From positions 1 through 46,923 of the forward strand of contig DASWHR010000143.1 in NCBI GenBank assembly GCA_036398095.1: a stretch of DNA of 46,923 bases. The letters are read 5' to 3'. Source of the DNA: DASWHR01 sp036398095. Its GTDB lineage: Bacteria > Actinomycetota > AC-67. Shown here piece by piece: positions 17,935-28,110 of the stretch (the stretch's first letter is position 1; every line of letters starts with the position of its first letter). The notes beneath the pieces were generated by a model, which had not been told where the DNA came from, searched no databases, and worked only from the letters and a program-made list of their open reading frames with translations. Position numbers and translations under genes: made by a program.

Positions 17935-19275
17935 TTGCGACGTCGCTATTCGTTGGCTCTGCTGCTCGTCTTGTCCGCGGGCATGATCGCCGGGCCGGGC
18001 TCGGCGTCGATCGCTGTTTGGTCGAACCGCTTCGGCACCGGCGGCGGCGACTACATCGCCGCGTCCGCGCGGGACACCTCGGGCGGTATCGTCGTAGCGG
18101 GCGTGACCTGGGGAGCGCTCGCCGGACCGCGCAACGTTGCGCCCAGCGGGTTCGTGCGCCGCTATTCCGCTGCGGGCCGCGTCCTGTGGACGCGCCAAAT
18201 CTCCGGGCCGAGCTTCAGCACGGTTCAGGCGGTGACGGTCCGAACCGACGGACGCGTGGACGCCTTGATGAATACGTTTGTGCAGGGCCGGATGGGATCG
18301 GTCGTTTCGACCGTGCTCGCGTTCGATGCCGGCGGACGACTCCTGCGGCAACGACGCGTCGGTCCGCCCATGTCCACCTATCCGGAGGCGGTTGCCGATG
18401 GGTCGGGTGGTGTGATCATGATCAGCGGGACGTATCGGCAAGTGCGACCCGGAGAGCACGAGCGTTTTCTGCGTCGCTACAACGCGAGTGGCACGCTGCT
18501 GTGGAACGTTCCGATCCCTCGCGACGAGGCCTGGTCCGGGCCGGTCCGCGACCGCGGCGGCTTCGTCGTCCACGGCTCGCGCCGTGACGCCGACGGCGAG
18601 AAGTGGATGGTCGCGGCATTCGATTTGAACGGCCGGCGGCGATGGACCCGAGAGGGACCGGACGGGCAACTGTGGCAGCTTGCCTCGGACGGCTCGACGA
18701 TCGCCGGACTAGGCGCGCGTGAGTCGAAGGGCGGCATGGAATGGGTTGTGAGCACCTGGGATACCGACGGGCGACCTGATTGGACGCGCTATGTGCGCTC
18801 CATCGGTGACCAGGAAGCCCCGGCACCGAACGTGATCGCCGTGTCGAAGGGCGTTGTCGCAGTCGCCGGAGAAGTTCGGGAAAAGAGTACGAGTGTCGCG
18901 AGCACGCAACGCCGGCTCGCCGGCCCCCGGGCTCTGCGCGAGCCGCTCGATAACACGGTGCCGGCGCAGCTGCGAGGCACGGCCGCGTCGCGGGGCTCGA
19001 CCCTGTTCGCGCGCGTCTTCGACGCCGGTGGAGCCACGTCGTGGCACGGGACGTTCCCCGGGCGAGATCAAGCGAGCCTGGCCTTCGTGACGCTGCACGG
19101 CCGCTCGCTCATCATGGGCGGCGCGGTGCACACCGAGACCAACGGCACACAGCTCAACGCGGACGCCTACCTGGCGGCCGTCAACGTGCCCGGCTGCTCA
19201 TCGTCGTCCAGCCTGATGCGCGACGAGACCGGCTGCCGGCAAGAAGACGAAACAACGGCAGCCCGCCTGCCATAG
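17935..19275 (+). CDS. Secreted beta-propeller-like repeat protein
   Basis: The 446-aa product has a signal peptide (about 1-25, ending SAS). It then shows repeating units of the type (F/Y)xxxGxxxWTR followed by VxxxxDGxxxxxG: for example YSAAGRVLWTR, YNASGTLLWN, FDLNGRRRWTR and WDTDGRPDWTR. This pattern suggests a PQQ- or SBBP-type propeller of extracellular type. No enzyme motif is visible. The start TTG has AAGGGAGAG upstream. It interrupts the usual coaX-lysS neighbourhood. A late segment (about 315-345) is Arg/Ala-rich and may be a linker insert. Confidence 0.65.
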   Translation: MRRRYSLALLLVLSAGMIAGPGSASIAVWSNRFGTGGGDYIAASARDTSGGIVVAGVTWGALAGPRNVAPSGFVRRYSAAGRVLWTRQISGPSFSTVQAVTVRTDGRVDALMNTFVQGRMGSVVSTVLAFDAGGRLLRQRRVGPPMSTYPEAVADGSGGVIMISGTYRQVRPGEHERFLRRYNASGTLLWNVPIPRDEAWSGPVRDRGGFVVHGSRRDADGEKWMVAAFDLNGRRRWTREGPDGQLWQLASDGSTIAGLGARESKGGMEWVVSTWDTDGRPDWTRYVRSIGDQEAPAPNVIAVSKGVVAVAGEVREKSTSVASTQRRLAGPRALREPLDNTVPAQLRGTAASRGSTLFARVFDAGGATSWHGTFPGRDQASLAFVTLHGRSLIMGGAVHTETNGTQLNADAYLAAVNVPGCSSSSSLMRDETGCRQEDETTAARLP

Positions 19276-19302
19276 CAGCGGGTAGCCGACCGCGCCCAGG
19301 GT

Positions 19303-19947
19303 TTAGGGACGCCAATCGGGCGGAACCAGGCGGTCCTCGGGCGCGACCCGCGCAACATGCAGCACCCGCTCGCGCTCCAGGTCGGAGAGGCAGTCATCCG
19401 ACGCTCCGATGAAGTCCCAATCGATGTCCGTGTCGGATCCCACGAACCATGCCCCATCGGCCGGCCATACCAGATCCGGCAACTCCCCCATCGGGAGCGG
19501 CATCATGGCACCCCACGACATGACCGGTCCGCGGAACAGCAGATAGCCGCGCCCCGGACGTTGAATCGTCTGCACTCCCGATGGAACCGGCCCGATCGAC
19601 CCGTATCCCTCCCAGAGACAGAAGAAAACGTCGTCGGGTGATGTTGTGTGGCGAGCCAGCACGCCGGCAAGGGTCGGATCGAATCCATCCCCGTCGCGGC
19701 GGCGATTCGGTTCATCCAGGCGCGCGCGTGCCGGAAAGCGCGGCGGGATCAGCCGCGCAACCGTTCCGAAATCCCCGTTTGACCACAGGTCCGTGAGCAT
19801 CTCGGAGGCTACGGACGGATCGCGAACCAGCGTCAGACCCGCGAAACTGTCGAGGTCGATGTCGATCGCGACGCCGGGGGGCTGAGCGACGAGCTCGACC
19901 ATGCCGGCCGTTTCGCCGGGCATGAGGATCCGTCGCCGCCACCGCAC
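19303..19947 (-). CDS. Conserved-looking protein of unknown function
   Basis: The 214-aa product is acidic and cytoplasmic-looking, with no signal or transmembrane segment. It is rich in Trp, Pro and Asp, with motifs such as FFCLWEGYG, RPGRGYLLFRGP and DTDIDWDFIGAS. I recall similar uncharacterised proteins in other Actinobacteria but cannot name a family. The GTG at 19945-19947 is placed 6 nt after a -10-like TACGAT, so it is probably leaderless. An ATG 8 codons later is an alternative. It converges on the propeller gene (27-nt gap) and is divergent from lysS. Confidence 0.65.
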   Translation of the reverse strand: MRWRRRILMPGETAGMVELVAQPPGVAIDIDLDSFAGLTLVRDPSVASEMLTDLWSNGDFGTVARLIPPRFPARARLDEPNRRRDGDGFDPTLAGVLARHTTSPDDVFFCLWEGYGSIGPVPSGVQTIQRPGRGYLLFRGPVMSWGAMMPLPMGELPDLVWPADGAWFVGSDTDIDWDFIGASDDCLSDLERERVLHVARVAPEDRLVPPDWRP

Positions 19948-19953
19948 CGGATG

Positions 19954-19959
19954 ATCGTA
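19954..19959 (-). promoter_or_regulatory. -10-like element for the 214-aa gene
   Basis: TACGAT on the minus strand ends 6 nt before the GTG start, the spacing expected for a leaderless transcript. Confidence 0.45.
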
Positions 19960-20032
19960 TCCCGCCGGCGCCGAAGGTTCGCCATGGTTTTCGCTCGCGG
20001 CGGAACGGGATGGCCCGCGCCGGTGGCTCGGT

Positions 20033-20038
20033 TATTGT
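20033..20038 (+). promoter_or_regulatory. -10-like element before lysS
   Basis: TATTGT ends 8 nt before the lysS ATG and no Shine-Dalgarno is present, consistent with a near-leaderless start. Confidence 0.35.
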
Positions 20039-20046
20039 TCTGGCCG

Positions 20047-21522
20047 ATGAGCGAGCGATACGACGAGTTCGAGCGGCAGCGCCTGGCCAAGATCGATGCG
20101 TTGCGCGAGGCGGGCATCGATCCCTACCCCGTGACGTTCGATCCGTCGGCCCGCGCCCACGAACTTCACGAACGCTTCGGCCACCTCGATGCCGGCGCGG
20201 AAACCGGCGAGCGCGTCCGCATCGCCGGCCGGATCGTCTTCAAGCGCGGGCACGGCAAGCTTTCGTTCGCGATGATTCGCGACGCCGGCAGCGACATCCA
20301 GCTCTTCTGCCAGGCCGACCGGCTCGGCGACGACGGCTACGCCCGGTTCGAGGATCTGGATCTGGGCGACATCGTCGGCGCCGAAGGGGACGTGATCAAA
20401 ACCAAGAAGGGCGAGCTCAGCGTTCGCTGCGACGCGGTGACGCTGCTCGCGAAGGCGATCCGTCCGATGCCGGAGAAGTGGCACGGACTCCAAGACGTCG
20501 AAGCGCGCTACCGGCAGCGGTATCTCGACTTGATCGTCAACCCGGACGCGCGTCGCGTTGCCTTCGTGCGGGCCAAGACGGTCGAGTCGATCCGCACCTT
20601 CATGGCGGAGCGCGGTTTCGTGGAAGTCGAGACGCCGATGCTGCAGACGACGCCCGGCGGCGCGATCGCGCGCCCCTTCGTGACGCACATGAATGCGCTC
20701 GACATCGACCTGTATCTCCGGATCGCGCCGGAGCTGTACCTCAAGCGGCTGATCGTCGGCGGCTTCGATCGCGTCTTCGAGATCAACCGCAACTTCCGCA
20801 ACGAAGGGATCAGTCCGCGGCACAACCCCGAGTTCACCATGCTCGAGGCCTATCAGGCATACGGCGACTACCACACGATGATGGAGTTGATGGAGGCGAT
20901 GGTCCCTCGCGTCGCGCAGGAGGTGCTCGGCACAACCGAGATCACCTGGCAGGGTCGTCCGCTCAGCTTGAAGGCGCCGTTTCGTCGCGTCCGCCTGATC
21001 GATCTCGCAAGCGAAGCGGTCGGCGAAAGGCTCGATCTGGATATGCCGGCCGCGAAGGTGCAAGAGATCGCCGGATCCCGCGGCGTGCCGTGCGACCCGG
21101 CGTGGGGGACCGGCAAGACGGTGCTGGAGATCTACGAAAAGAAAGTCGAGTCGACGCTGTTCGAACCGACATTCGTGCTCGACTTTCCCCGCGACGTGTC
21201 GCCGCTCGCGCGGCCGCACCGCGACGATCCGCGCTTCACGGAACATTTCGACCTGATGATCACCGGCGTCGAGATCGGTCCCGCCTACAGCGAGCTGACC
21301 GACCCGATCGACCAGCGGGCGCGCTTCGAGCAGCAGGCGCGGCAGCACGCCGCCGGCGACGAGGAAGCGATGGTTCTCGACGAAGAGTTCCTCGCCGCGC
21401 TCGAATACGGAATGCCGCCGACCGGCGGACTCGGATTCGGTGTCGACCGCTTCGCCGTGATCCTCGCCGACGTCCCCACCATCCGCGAAGTGATCCTGTT
21501 CCCCTTGTTGCGCCCGGAGTGA
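20047..21522 (+). CDS. lysS: Lysyl-tRNA synthetase, class II
   Basis: The 491-aa enzyme charges tRNA-Lys. An N-terminal OB-fold anticodon domain (about 55-140, GRIVFKRGHGKLSFAMIRD) precedes the class II catalytic core. Motif 1 lies around ETPMLQTTPGGA, motif 2 is FRNEGISPRHNPEF, and motif 3 is GLGFGVDRF with the family ending. The ATG at 20047 was chosen over an upstream in-frame TTG or ATG because the -10-like TATTGT lies between them. The gene converges on a TetR gene, with 12 nt between the stops. lsr2, which often follows lysS in Actinobacteria, is absent here. Confidence 0.96.
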   Translation: MSERYDEFERQRLAKIDALREAGIDPYPVTFDPSARAHELHERFGHLDAGAETGERVRIAGRIVFKRGHGKLSFAMIRDAGSDIQLFCQADRLGDDGYARFEDLDLGDIVGAEGDVIKTKKGELSVRCDAVTLLAKAIRPMPEKWHGLQDVEARYRQRYLDLIVNPDARRVAFVRAKTVESIRTFMAERGFVEVETPMLQTTPGGAIARPFVTHMNALDIDLYLRIAPELYLKRLIVGGFDRVFEINRNFRNEGISPRHNPEFTMLEAYQAYGDYHTMMELMEAMVPRVAQEVLGTTEITWQGRPLSLKAPFRRVRLIDLASEAVGERLDLDMPAAKVQEIAGSRGVPCDPAWGTGKTVLEIYEKKVESTLFEPTFVLDFPRDVSPLARPHRDDPRFTEHFDLMITGVEIGPAYSELTDPIDQRARFEQQARQHAAGDEEAMVLDEEFLAALEYGMPPTGGLGFGVDRFAVILADVPTIREVILFPLLRPE

Positions 21523-21534
21523 CCCGGGGCGCGA

Positions 21535-22155
21535 CTACCGCTTCGGGCGAGGACCCAACAAGAGCAAGAACTCCGCTCCCAAGCCGACGGGATCAATATC
21601 AACTCCGGAATCGTCGAGCACGATCATGCCGATCGCGAGCAACATGGTCAGGTGGGCGGCGCCCCGCGGATCGACCGACGCGGCGACCGTGCCGGCAGCC
21701 TTCGCTTCCGTGAATGCTTGCTCGATCCGGTCCACGGCGGCACCCATCAATACCACGTGACGTTCGCGCACCTTCTCCGACTCGCGCGTGCCGGCGATGA
21801 CGCTGAAGTACGCGGCACGCAGATCGACCACGACCGGCCAGTCTCGCTGCGCGAGCGTTTTGGTGAAGCGTTCGACGATGGCCGCGAGATCCGCGTATTG
21901 CTGTGTTGTCGTGACGAAGATCGTTCGGAATACTTCGCCGACGACCCATCCGAGCATCTCGACGATGAAGTCGCTTCGGCTCTTGAAGTGGACGTAGAAG
22001 GCGCCGCGAGTGAACCCCGCGGCGGCGCAGATGGATTCGACGCTTGGGACCAGCCCGCCCTTCTCGATCGTCCCTTCGAGTCCGGCGTGTAGCAGCGCTT
22101 GACGAGTCGCCTCTTTGGCTTCGGCTCGAATGCGTTGTGCTGCCGTCGGTTTCAT
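21535..22155 (-). CDS. TetR-family transcriptional regulator (downstream paralogue)
   Basis: The 206-aa protein has an N-terminal TetR helix-turn-helix (about 10-60) with the segments IEKGG-VPSVESICAAAGFTRGAFYVHFKSRSDF. The C-terminal ligand domain is of an unassigned subfamily. The DNA-binding part closely resembles that of the neighbouring TetR (RGAFY..F..R..F..EML.W), so they are tandem paralogues. The ATG at 22153-22155 was chosen; the longer frame reads through the upstream gene. It lies 16 nt after the other TetR stop, so both are probably one transcript. The ligand is unknown. Confidence 0.88.
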   Translation of the reverse strand: MKPTAAQRIRAEAKEATRQALLHAGLEGTIEKGGLVPSVESICAAAGFTRGAFYVHFKSRSDFIVEMLGWVVGEVFRTIFVTTTQQYADLAAIVERFTKTLAQRDWPVVVDLRAAYFSVIAGTRESEKVRERHVVLMGAAVDRIEQAFTEAKAAGTVAASVDPRGAAHLTMLLAIGMIVLDDSGVDIDPVGLGAEFLLLLGPRPKR

Positions 22156-22171
22156 CGTCGGATCAATCTGC

Positions 22172-22798
22172 CTATCCGGCCGCCGCGCGCGCTGTTTCGA
22201 GCGTGGATTCGAGCGTTCGGGCCGCGGACGCGACGTCGGACGGCAGCGCGACGTCGGTCCACATGACCGCTCCAACGGCAGCCAGAAGGCAAATCGTCGC
22301 GGCGCCGCGGGGGCGGATGTCCACGCGGAGCCGGCCCGCCTCCTGGCCGGCGACGATGAGCGCTTCGAGCCGGTCGACGATCCCGTTCATGAGCGTTGCA
22401 TGCCGCACGCGCACCGACGATCCGTGTTGGAGTTCTCGGAGAACCGCCAAGTACACAGGCGCGATCCCGGCTTGTACATCGGGCCAATTCCGGTCGGTGA
22501 ACATCCCGACGAATCGATCCATCACCTCTTGAATAGTCGAGGTTCCCGATGTCGTGGACTCAAGGATGTTTCCGAGGATGTCGGTGATGATCCACTCGAG
22601 CATCTCGCCGACGAACTGGTCGCGATCCCGAAATTGGCTGTAGAACGCCCCGCGCGAGTATCCGGCTTTCCCGCACAGGGCTTCGATGCTGGGTATCTCC
22701 CCGTTGCGCTCGATCGTCGCGGCGACGGCGGCGTTCAGCAGGGCCCGTCGTGTCTTCTCCTTGCGCTGCGCGCGTGTGTCCGCGCTCGTAGGGCTCAT
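22172..22798 (-). CDS. TetR-family transcriptional regulator (upstream paralogue)
   Basis: The 208-aa protein has a TetR helix-turn-helix (about 15-60; the segments IPSIEALCGKAGYSRGAFYSQFRDRDQF are visible) and a helical effector domain. It is first in a two-gene minus-strand unit with its paralogue. The ATG at 22796-22798 starts the conserved fold; a 5' extension to 23044 is non-coding. Its upstream region contains GATACGTATC and an adjacent inverted repeat, suited to autoregulation and to control of the divergent small secreted protein. Confidence 0.88.
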   Translation of the reverse strand: MSPTSADTRAQRKEKTRRALLNAAVAATIERNGEIPSIEALCGKAGYSRGAFYSQFRDRDQFVGEMLEWIITDILGNILESTTSGTSTIQEVMDRFVGMFTDRNWPDVQAGIAPVYLAVLRELQHGSSVRVRHATLMNGIVDRLEALIVAGQEAGRLRVDIRPRGAATICLLAAVGAVMWTDVALPSDVASAARTLESTLETARAAAG

Positions 22799-22890
22799 CG
22801 GTGTGGATGGTAGCCCGAACCGAAGCAACCACATCCGCTCGAAGAAATTTTTGTCCGAAAAGAAGGAGTCTGCGTAAGAATCCCGAATTG

Positions 22891-22921
22891 GATACGTATC
22901 TGTATCTGCGAAGACGCAGAT
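22891..22921. promoter_or_regulatory. Candidate TetR operator region
   Basis: The perfect 10-bp palindrome GATACGTATC (22891-22900) is followed by ATCTGCG-AAGA-CGCAGAT (22904-22921), a 7-bp inverted repeat. Both lie between the divergent TetR pair (start 22798) and the 106-aa secreted-protein gene (start 23026). The spot and symmetry suit a TetR dimer site. Binding is inferred. Confidence 0.45.
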
Positions 22922-23025
22922 GTCTTCGAGGTAGTCACGGTGTCGCACGGGAAGCCCGGCGGGGGGCCGACGCATGCGGCGGGACGGGAGTCCGACGGCT
23001 CGGGCTCTCGAAGAAGGAGGGGGAA

Positions 23026-23346
23026 ATGAAGAAGCGCTTCGCAATGATGGTCGCGGTCGCCGGATTGGCCGCGGGCCTGTTCGGCGGGCAGTCGGCGTCG
23101 GCCGACCACACCAGCTGCGGCGGCCGGTACCAGGGCTACGTCGTAATCGACGCCGAGGGCGTTCCGGTCGGCTACTGCAGCGACGGGACGTTCGACGGGA
23201 TCAACGAGACCGCGGGCACGACCGTGGTTCCGGAAGCCGAAGGCGACGTTGCGCACGGATGCGAGGACGGCGAACCCGTGCAGATCGAGATCGACCTCGA
23301 TCCGATCGCGGACGGCACCAGCTGGTGCGCGCCGCTGTACGGATAA
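23026..23346 (+). CDS. Small secreted cysteine-containing protein
   Basis: The 106-aa product has a clear signal peptide (about 1-26: KKR, then a hydrophobic core ending SASA). The mature ~80 residues are acidic and contain four cysteines (in the HTSCGG, GYCS, HGCED and SWCAP segments), which could make two disulfides. It has no recognised family. The ATG follows AAGGAGGGGGA, a strong ribosome site. It is divergent from the TetR pair and ends in a strong terminator, so it is a monocistronic unit and a natural candidate target of those regulators. Confidence 0.75.
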   Translation: MKKRFAMMVAVAGLAAGLFGGQSASADHTSCGGRYQGYVVIDAEGVPVGYCSDGTFDGINETAGTTVVPEAEGDVAHGCEDGEPVQIEIDLDPIADGTSWCAPLYG

Positions 23347-23360
23347 CGAACGCTGAACTG

Positions 23361-23388
23361 AGAAGACCCCGGTGCGCCGGGGTCTTCT
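23361..23388 (+). terminator. Rho-independent-type hairpin after the 106-aa gene
   Basis: AGAAGACCCCGG and CCGGGGTCTTCT form a 12-bp perfect stem with loop TGCG, 14 nt after the stop. The 3' side is pyrimidine-rich, though it has no long U run. Confidence 0.85.
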
Positions 23389-23391
23389 TCG

Positions 23392-23595
23392 CATGCTCTG
23401 CTTTGCGCGGCTGCCGGATGAATCGGCCACGCAGAGTTTCCGACAGGTTGTCTGGGTGAGCAGGACTGCACGAAAACCGCCCGTTCTGGTCATTGTGAGG
23501 CGATACGCGACAGGCCGATGATGGGAATAGCAGCCGAGCATGGGAGCCTTGTCAAAGACGAAGGAGGCGACCGGACCGGCCCGGCGGCCGGTTTT
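23392..23595 (+). ncRNA. Possible structured RNA upstream of clpC
   Basis: No ORF is supported in 23391-23640. CATGCTC (23392-23398) can pair with GAGCATG (23536-23542), closing a ~140-nt region with internal hairpins such as GCCG-GATGAAT-CGGC. It is followed by a terminator-like stem, ACCGGCC-CGGC-GGCCGGT-TTT (23575-23595). This looks like a small RNA unit or a leader, but I match no known riboswitch or sRNA. It could simply be intergenic remnant. Confidence 0.3.
23575..23595 (+). terminator. Hairpin with short T run
   Basis: ACCGGCC (23575-23581) pairs with GGCCGGT (23586-23592) around the tetraloop CGGC and is followed by TTT. It is not next to any CDS stop, so it may end a small RNA or prevent readthrough into clpC. 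Confidence 0.5.
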
Positions 23596-23644
23596 CGTGT
23601 CTCAGGGAGCGGTCCGGGAACGCCGATGACTCGTATGAAAAAGC

Positions 23645-23785
23645 ATGGAGCGTCGTTTCAAGATCACAGAAGGTGAAAATCAGGACGTGAAGCGGCGTTA
23701 CAACTTCCTGAGGAGCATCGGATATCCGGCGGGAAGCGGGAAGGCCCGGAGATATAATCCGGTCCTGTTCGAAGAGGAAGGCTGA
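23645..23785 (+). CDS. Doubtful 46-codon ORF before clpC
   Basis: An uninterrupted ATG frame of 46 codons ends in TGA 4 nt before the clpC GTG. The product would be basic at first (MERRFKITEGE) and end in FEEEG. It has no ribosome site, contains the likely clpC -10 box inside it, and resembles no family I know. It occupies the place where related genomes have lsr2, but I see no Lsr2 similarity. Probably not a gene. Confidence 0.18.
   Translation: MERRFKITEGENQDVKRRYNFLRSIGYPAGSGKARRYNPVLFEEEG
23753..23758 (+). promoter_or_regulatory. clpC -10 box
   Basis: A consensus TATAAT lies 31 nt before the clpC GTG, and GAGGAAGG provides a ribosome site in the short leader. No clear -35 box and no CtsR- or ClgR-like operator were recognised by eye. 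Confidence 0.55.
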
Positions 23786-23789
23786 CATC

Positions 23790-26279
<2,490 letters not shown>

Positions 26280-26295
26280 CGACGCAACCCACGTG

Positions 26296-26320
26296 AGACC
26301 CCTGGTTCTGCCGGGGGTCT
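26296..26320 (+). terminator. Terminator after clpC
   Basis: AGACCCCTGG and CCGGGGGTCT form a 10-bp stem (one G-T pair) with loop TTCTG, about 16 nt after the clpC stop, followed by TTGCCTTTC. Confidence 0.8.
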
Positions 26321-26412
26321 TGCCTTTCGCCCGATTGGGCATCCGTTGCCTTGTTTCGCTAGGTTGAGGGGCGAATAACCGCGCTTCGAGATGGAAAGTT
26401 CGGTTTTTGTTC

Positions 26413-26450
26413 CCTTTTGTTACCTTTTGATCTGGTTAGGGATATACAAT
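26413..26450 (+). promoter_or_regulatory. AT-rich promoter region of the surface-protein gene
   Basis: The stretch is strikingly AT-rich for this genome. CCTTTTG occurs twice with 10-bp periodicity (26413-26419 and 26423-26429). A -10-like TACAAT (26445-26450) is embedded in GGGAT-ATACA-ATCCC. A second TACACAAT lies at 26464-26471. The repeats on one helix face suggest an activator site. The leader to the ATG is about 70 nt. Confidence 0.45.
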
Positions 26451-26528
26451 CCCTCACTTGGGGTACACAATGGGAGCGATCCTTCAGAATCGTGACGAGA
26501 CGGCCTACGTAACAGGGGGTGCGGCGCT

Positions 26529-28040
26529 ATGGCGCGCAAAGCTTTCGGATTGAGTTCGCTGGCGGTTATCGCCTTGGCCGCGGTCGGCCTGATGGTATTC
26601 ACCTTCCTCGGAACCGCGACCGGCGTGGCCGGAAATGCGACGGCCGGCGCCTTCGGCGCCGACCTCAAGCTCAACACAGCGGTGTCGTCGACCTCGCTCG
26701 TCGGACCGCTCCCGCGCGTCGCGGCCGATCGGAACCAGACCGTTCAGAACGCATCACTTGTTCGCATCGGCGAGGTGCCGGCCGGTGGCGGCCTGATCCA
26801 AGAAATCGGCGCGCTCATCGTCGAATCCAAAGTCGACCTGACCGCCGGGACGGCGCGCGCGTCCTCGGACACCGCGCACGTCGGCCTGCTTCGCACCACG
26901 CCCGCCGGTGTGCCGCCGGTCCCGCTGCTCGGGGGATTGCTGGGCGGCGGCGTGCTGCCCGTCGCCGGCACGCCGTACAACCGCATCGACATCGACGCGA
27001 TTCACGGCATCGTGAACCTCGACTGTGACACCGTTACCTCGCTGCGCACCGCGTCGGCCAAGACGCGCCTGGAGGCGCTCACGAAGGGCTCGCAGTTGCT
27101 GGGCTTGTCGGTGCCGGATCTCGGCGTCAACATCAAGGTCGCCGACACGCTCAACGAGACGCTCGGACCAGACCATCTCGCCTTCATGCGCGTGCGCATC
27201 GACCTGGCGACGCTTGGCCTGCCGGCCCTGCCGCCGCCGCTCAACGTGTTGAACGGCAACCTCGTCGAGATCACCATCTACGAGGTGAAGGGCAGCAACC
27301 TCACAACCGCATCGCTGACCAACGCCACGGTCGGCGCGACCGTTGACATGCTTCACGTCCGCGTTCTCGACCGCACGACGTTGGGCATCGAAGTGGACTT
27401 GCGCGTCGGACACGCCGAAGCGAGCCTGTCGAACTGCGCGTCGGTTCCGCCGACGACCCAGCCGCCGACGACGACTCCGCCGACGACGACTCCGCCGACG
27501 ATCTCGACGGTCCGCGTGGACGCCGCGAAGGTCGTCGAGTCGATCAACGGCGCGGCCGTGATCACCCAAACCGGTCTCGCCGCCGCCCGCGGACAAGAGA
27601 TCGAGTATTCGCTGAGCGTGTTCAACCAGTCGCTGCCCGGGGTGTGCTCGATCGACCGGGTCGTGGACCAGTTGCCGGCGAACACCACGTTCGTCTCCAG
27701 CGCCGGCGATTTCGGCGCCGGGGTCTACGACGCCGCCAGTCACACCGTCACCTGGAACAACGTCGCGATTCCGGGTCAGTTGGCCAAGCGCCAAGGCTTG
27801 GTGATCCGAATCAACGAAGCAGCGCCGGGCGGTACATACGTGAACCAGTTCACCGCGACCGGGACGTGCGGCACGTTCACCGCCGTCGCACCCGGCATCG
27901 ACGTGAACGCGCCCACGCAGGTTCTGGGCCAGCGCTTCGAGACGCCGCGCACCGGCGTGGCCGACACCGCGCTGATGGTGCTCGGCGGTCTGATGCTGGT
28001 CGCCGCGATCGGTGGCACGCGACTGATCCGCCGCGCCTAG
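26529..28040 (+). CDS. Secreted, wall- or membrane-anchored surface protein with LPxTG-like tail
   Basis: The 503-aa product has an N-terminal signal/anchor (about 1-36). A long beta-rich region of choice-of-anchor type follows (about 40-305), then a Pro/Thr spacer (PPTTQPPTTTPPTTT, about 310-327). A DUF11-like domain comes next (about 335-455; LPANTTFVSSAGDFGAG is typical). The C-terminus has T472-P-R-T-G476, a hydrophobic helix and RLIRRA. This is the layout of a sortase substrate, although the first position is T rather than L. No sortase gene is in the window. The ATG has a weak GGGGGTG upstream. A strong terminator follows. Confidence 0.75.
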   Translation: MARKAFGLSSLAVIALAAVGLMVFTFLGTATGVAGNATAGAFGADLKLNTAVSSTSLVGPLPRVAADRNQTVQNASLVRIGEVPAGGGLIQEIGALIVESKVDLTAGTARASSDTAHVGLLRTTPAGVPPVPLLGGLLGGGVLPVAGTPYNRIDIDAIHGIVNLDCDTVTSLRTASAKTRLEALTKGSQLLGLSVPDLGVNIKVADTLNETLGPDHLAFMRVRIDLATLGLPALPPPLNVLNGNLVEITIYEVKGSNLTTASLTNATVGATVDMLHVRVLDRTTLGIEVDLRVGHAEASLSNCASVPPTTQPPTTTPPTTTPPTISTVRVDAAKVVESINGAAVITQTGLAAARGQEIEYSLSVFNQSLPGVCSIDRVVDQLPANTTFVSSAGDFGAGVYDAASHTVTWNNVAIPGQLAKRQGLVIRINEAAPGGTYVNQFTATGTCGTFTAVAPGIDVNAPTQVLGQRFETPRTGVADTALMVLGGLMLVAAIGGTRLIRRA

Positions 28041-28057
28041 CCCGGCGGCGCAAGCAC

Positions 28058-28086
28058 AAGAGGGGCACCCGATGGGTGCCCCTCTT
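28058..28086 (+). terminator. Terminator between the surface protein and mutY
   Basis: AAGAGGGGCACCC and GGGTGCCCCTCTT form a 13-bp perfect stem with a 3-nt loop, just after the stop at 28040. It also rules out any mutY start before 28087. Confidence 0.88.
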
Positions 28087-28097
28087 CACATCCGGCG

Positions 28098-28103
28098 TAG
28101 ACT
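28098..28103 (+). promoter_or_regulatory. -10-like element of mutY
   Basis: TAGACT ends 7 nt before the GTG at 28111, in the 24-nt gap between the terminator and mutY. This implies a leaderless transcript. Confidence 0.45.
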
Positions 28104-28110
28104 GAATCCC

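Noticed and set aside
26391..26495. 34-codon ORF in the AT-rich leader of the surface-protein gene
   Set aside because: It spans the likely promoter, has no ribosome site and no export or other motif.
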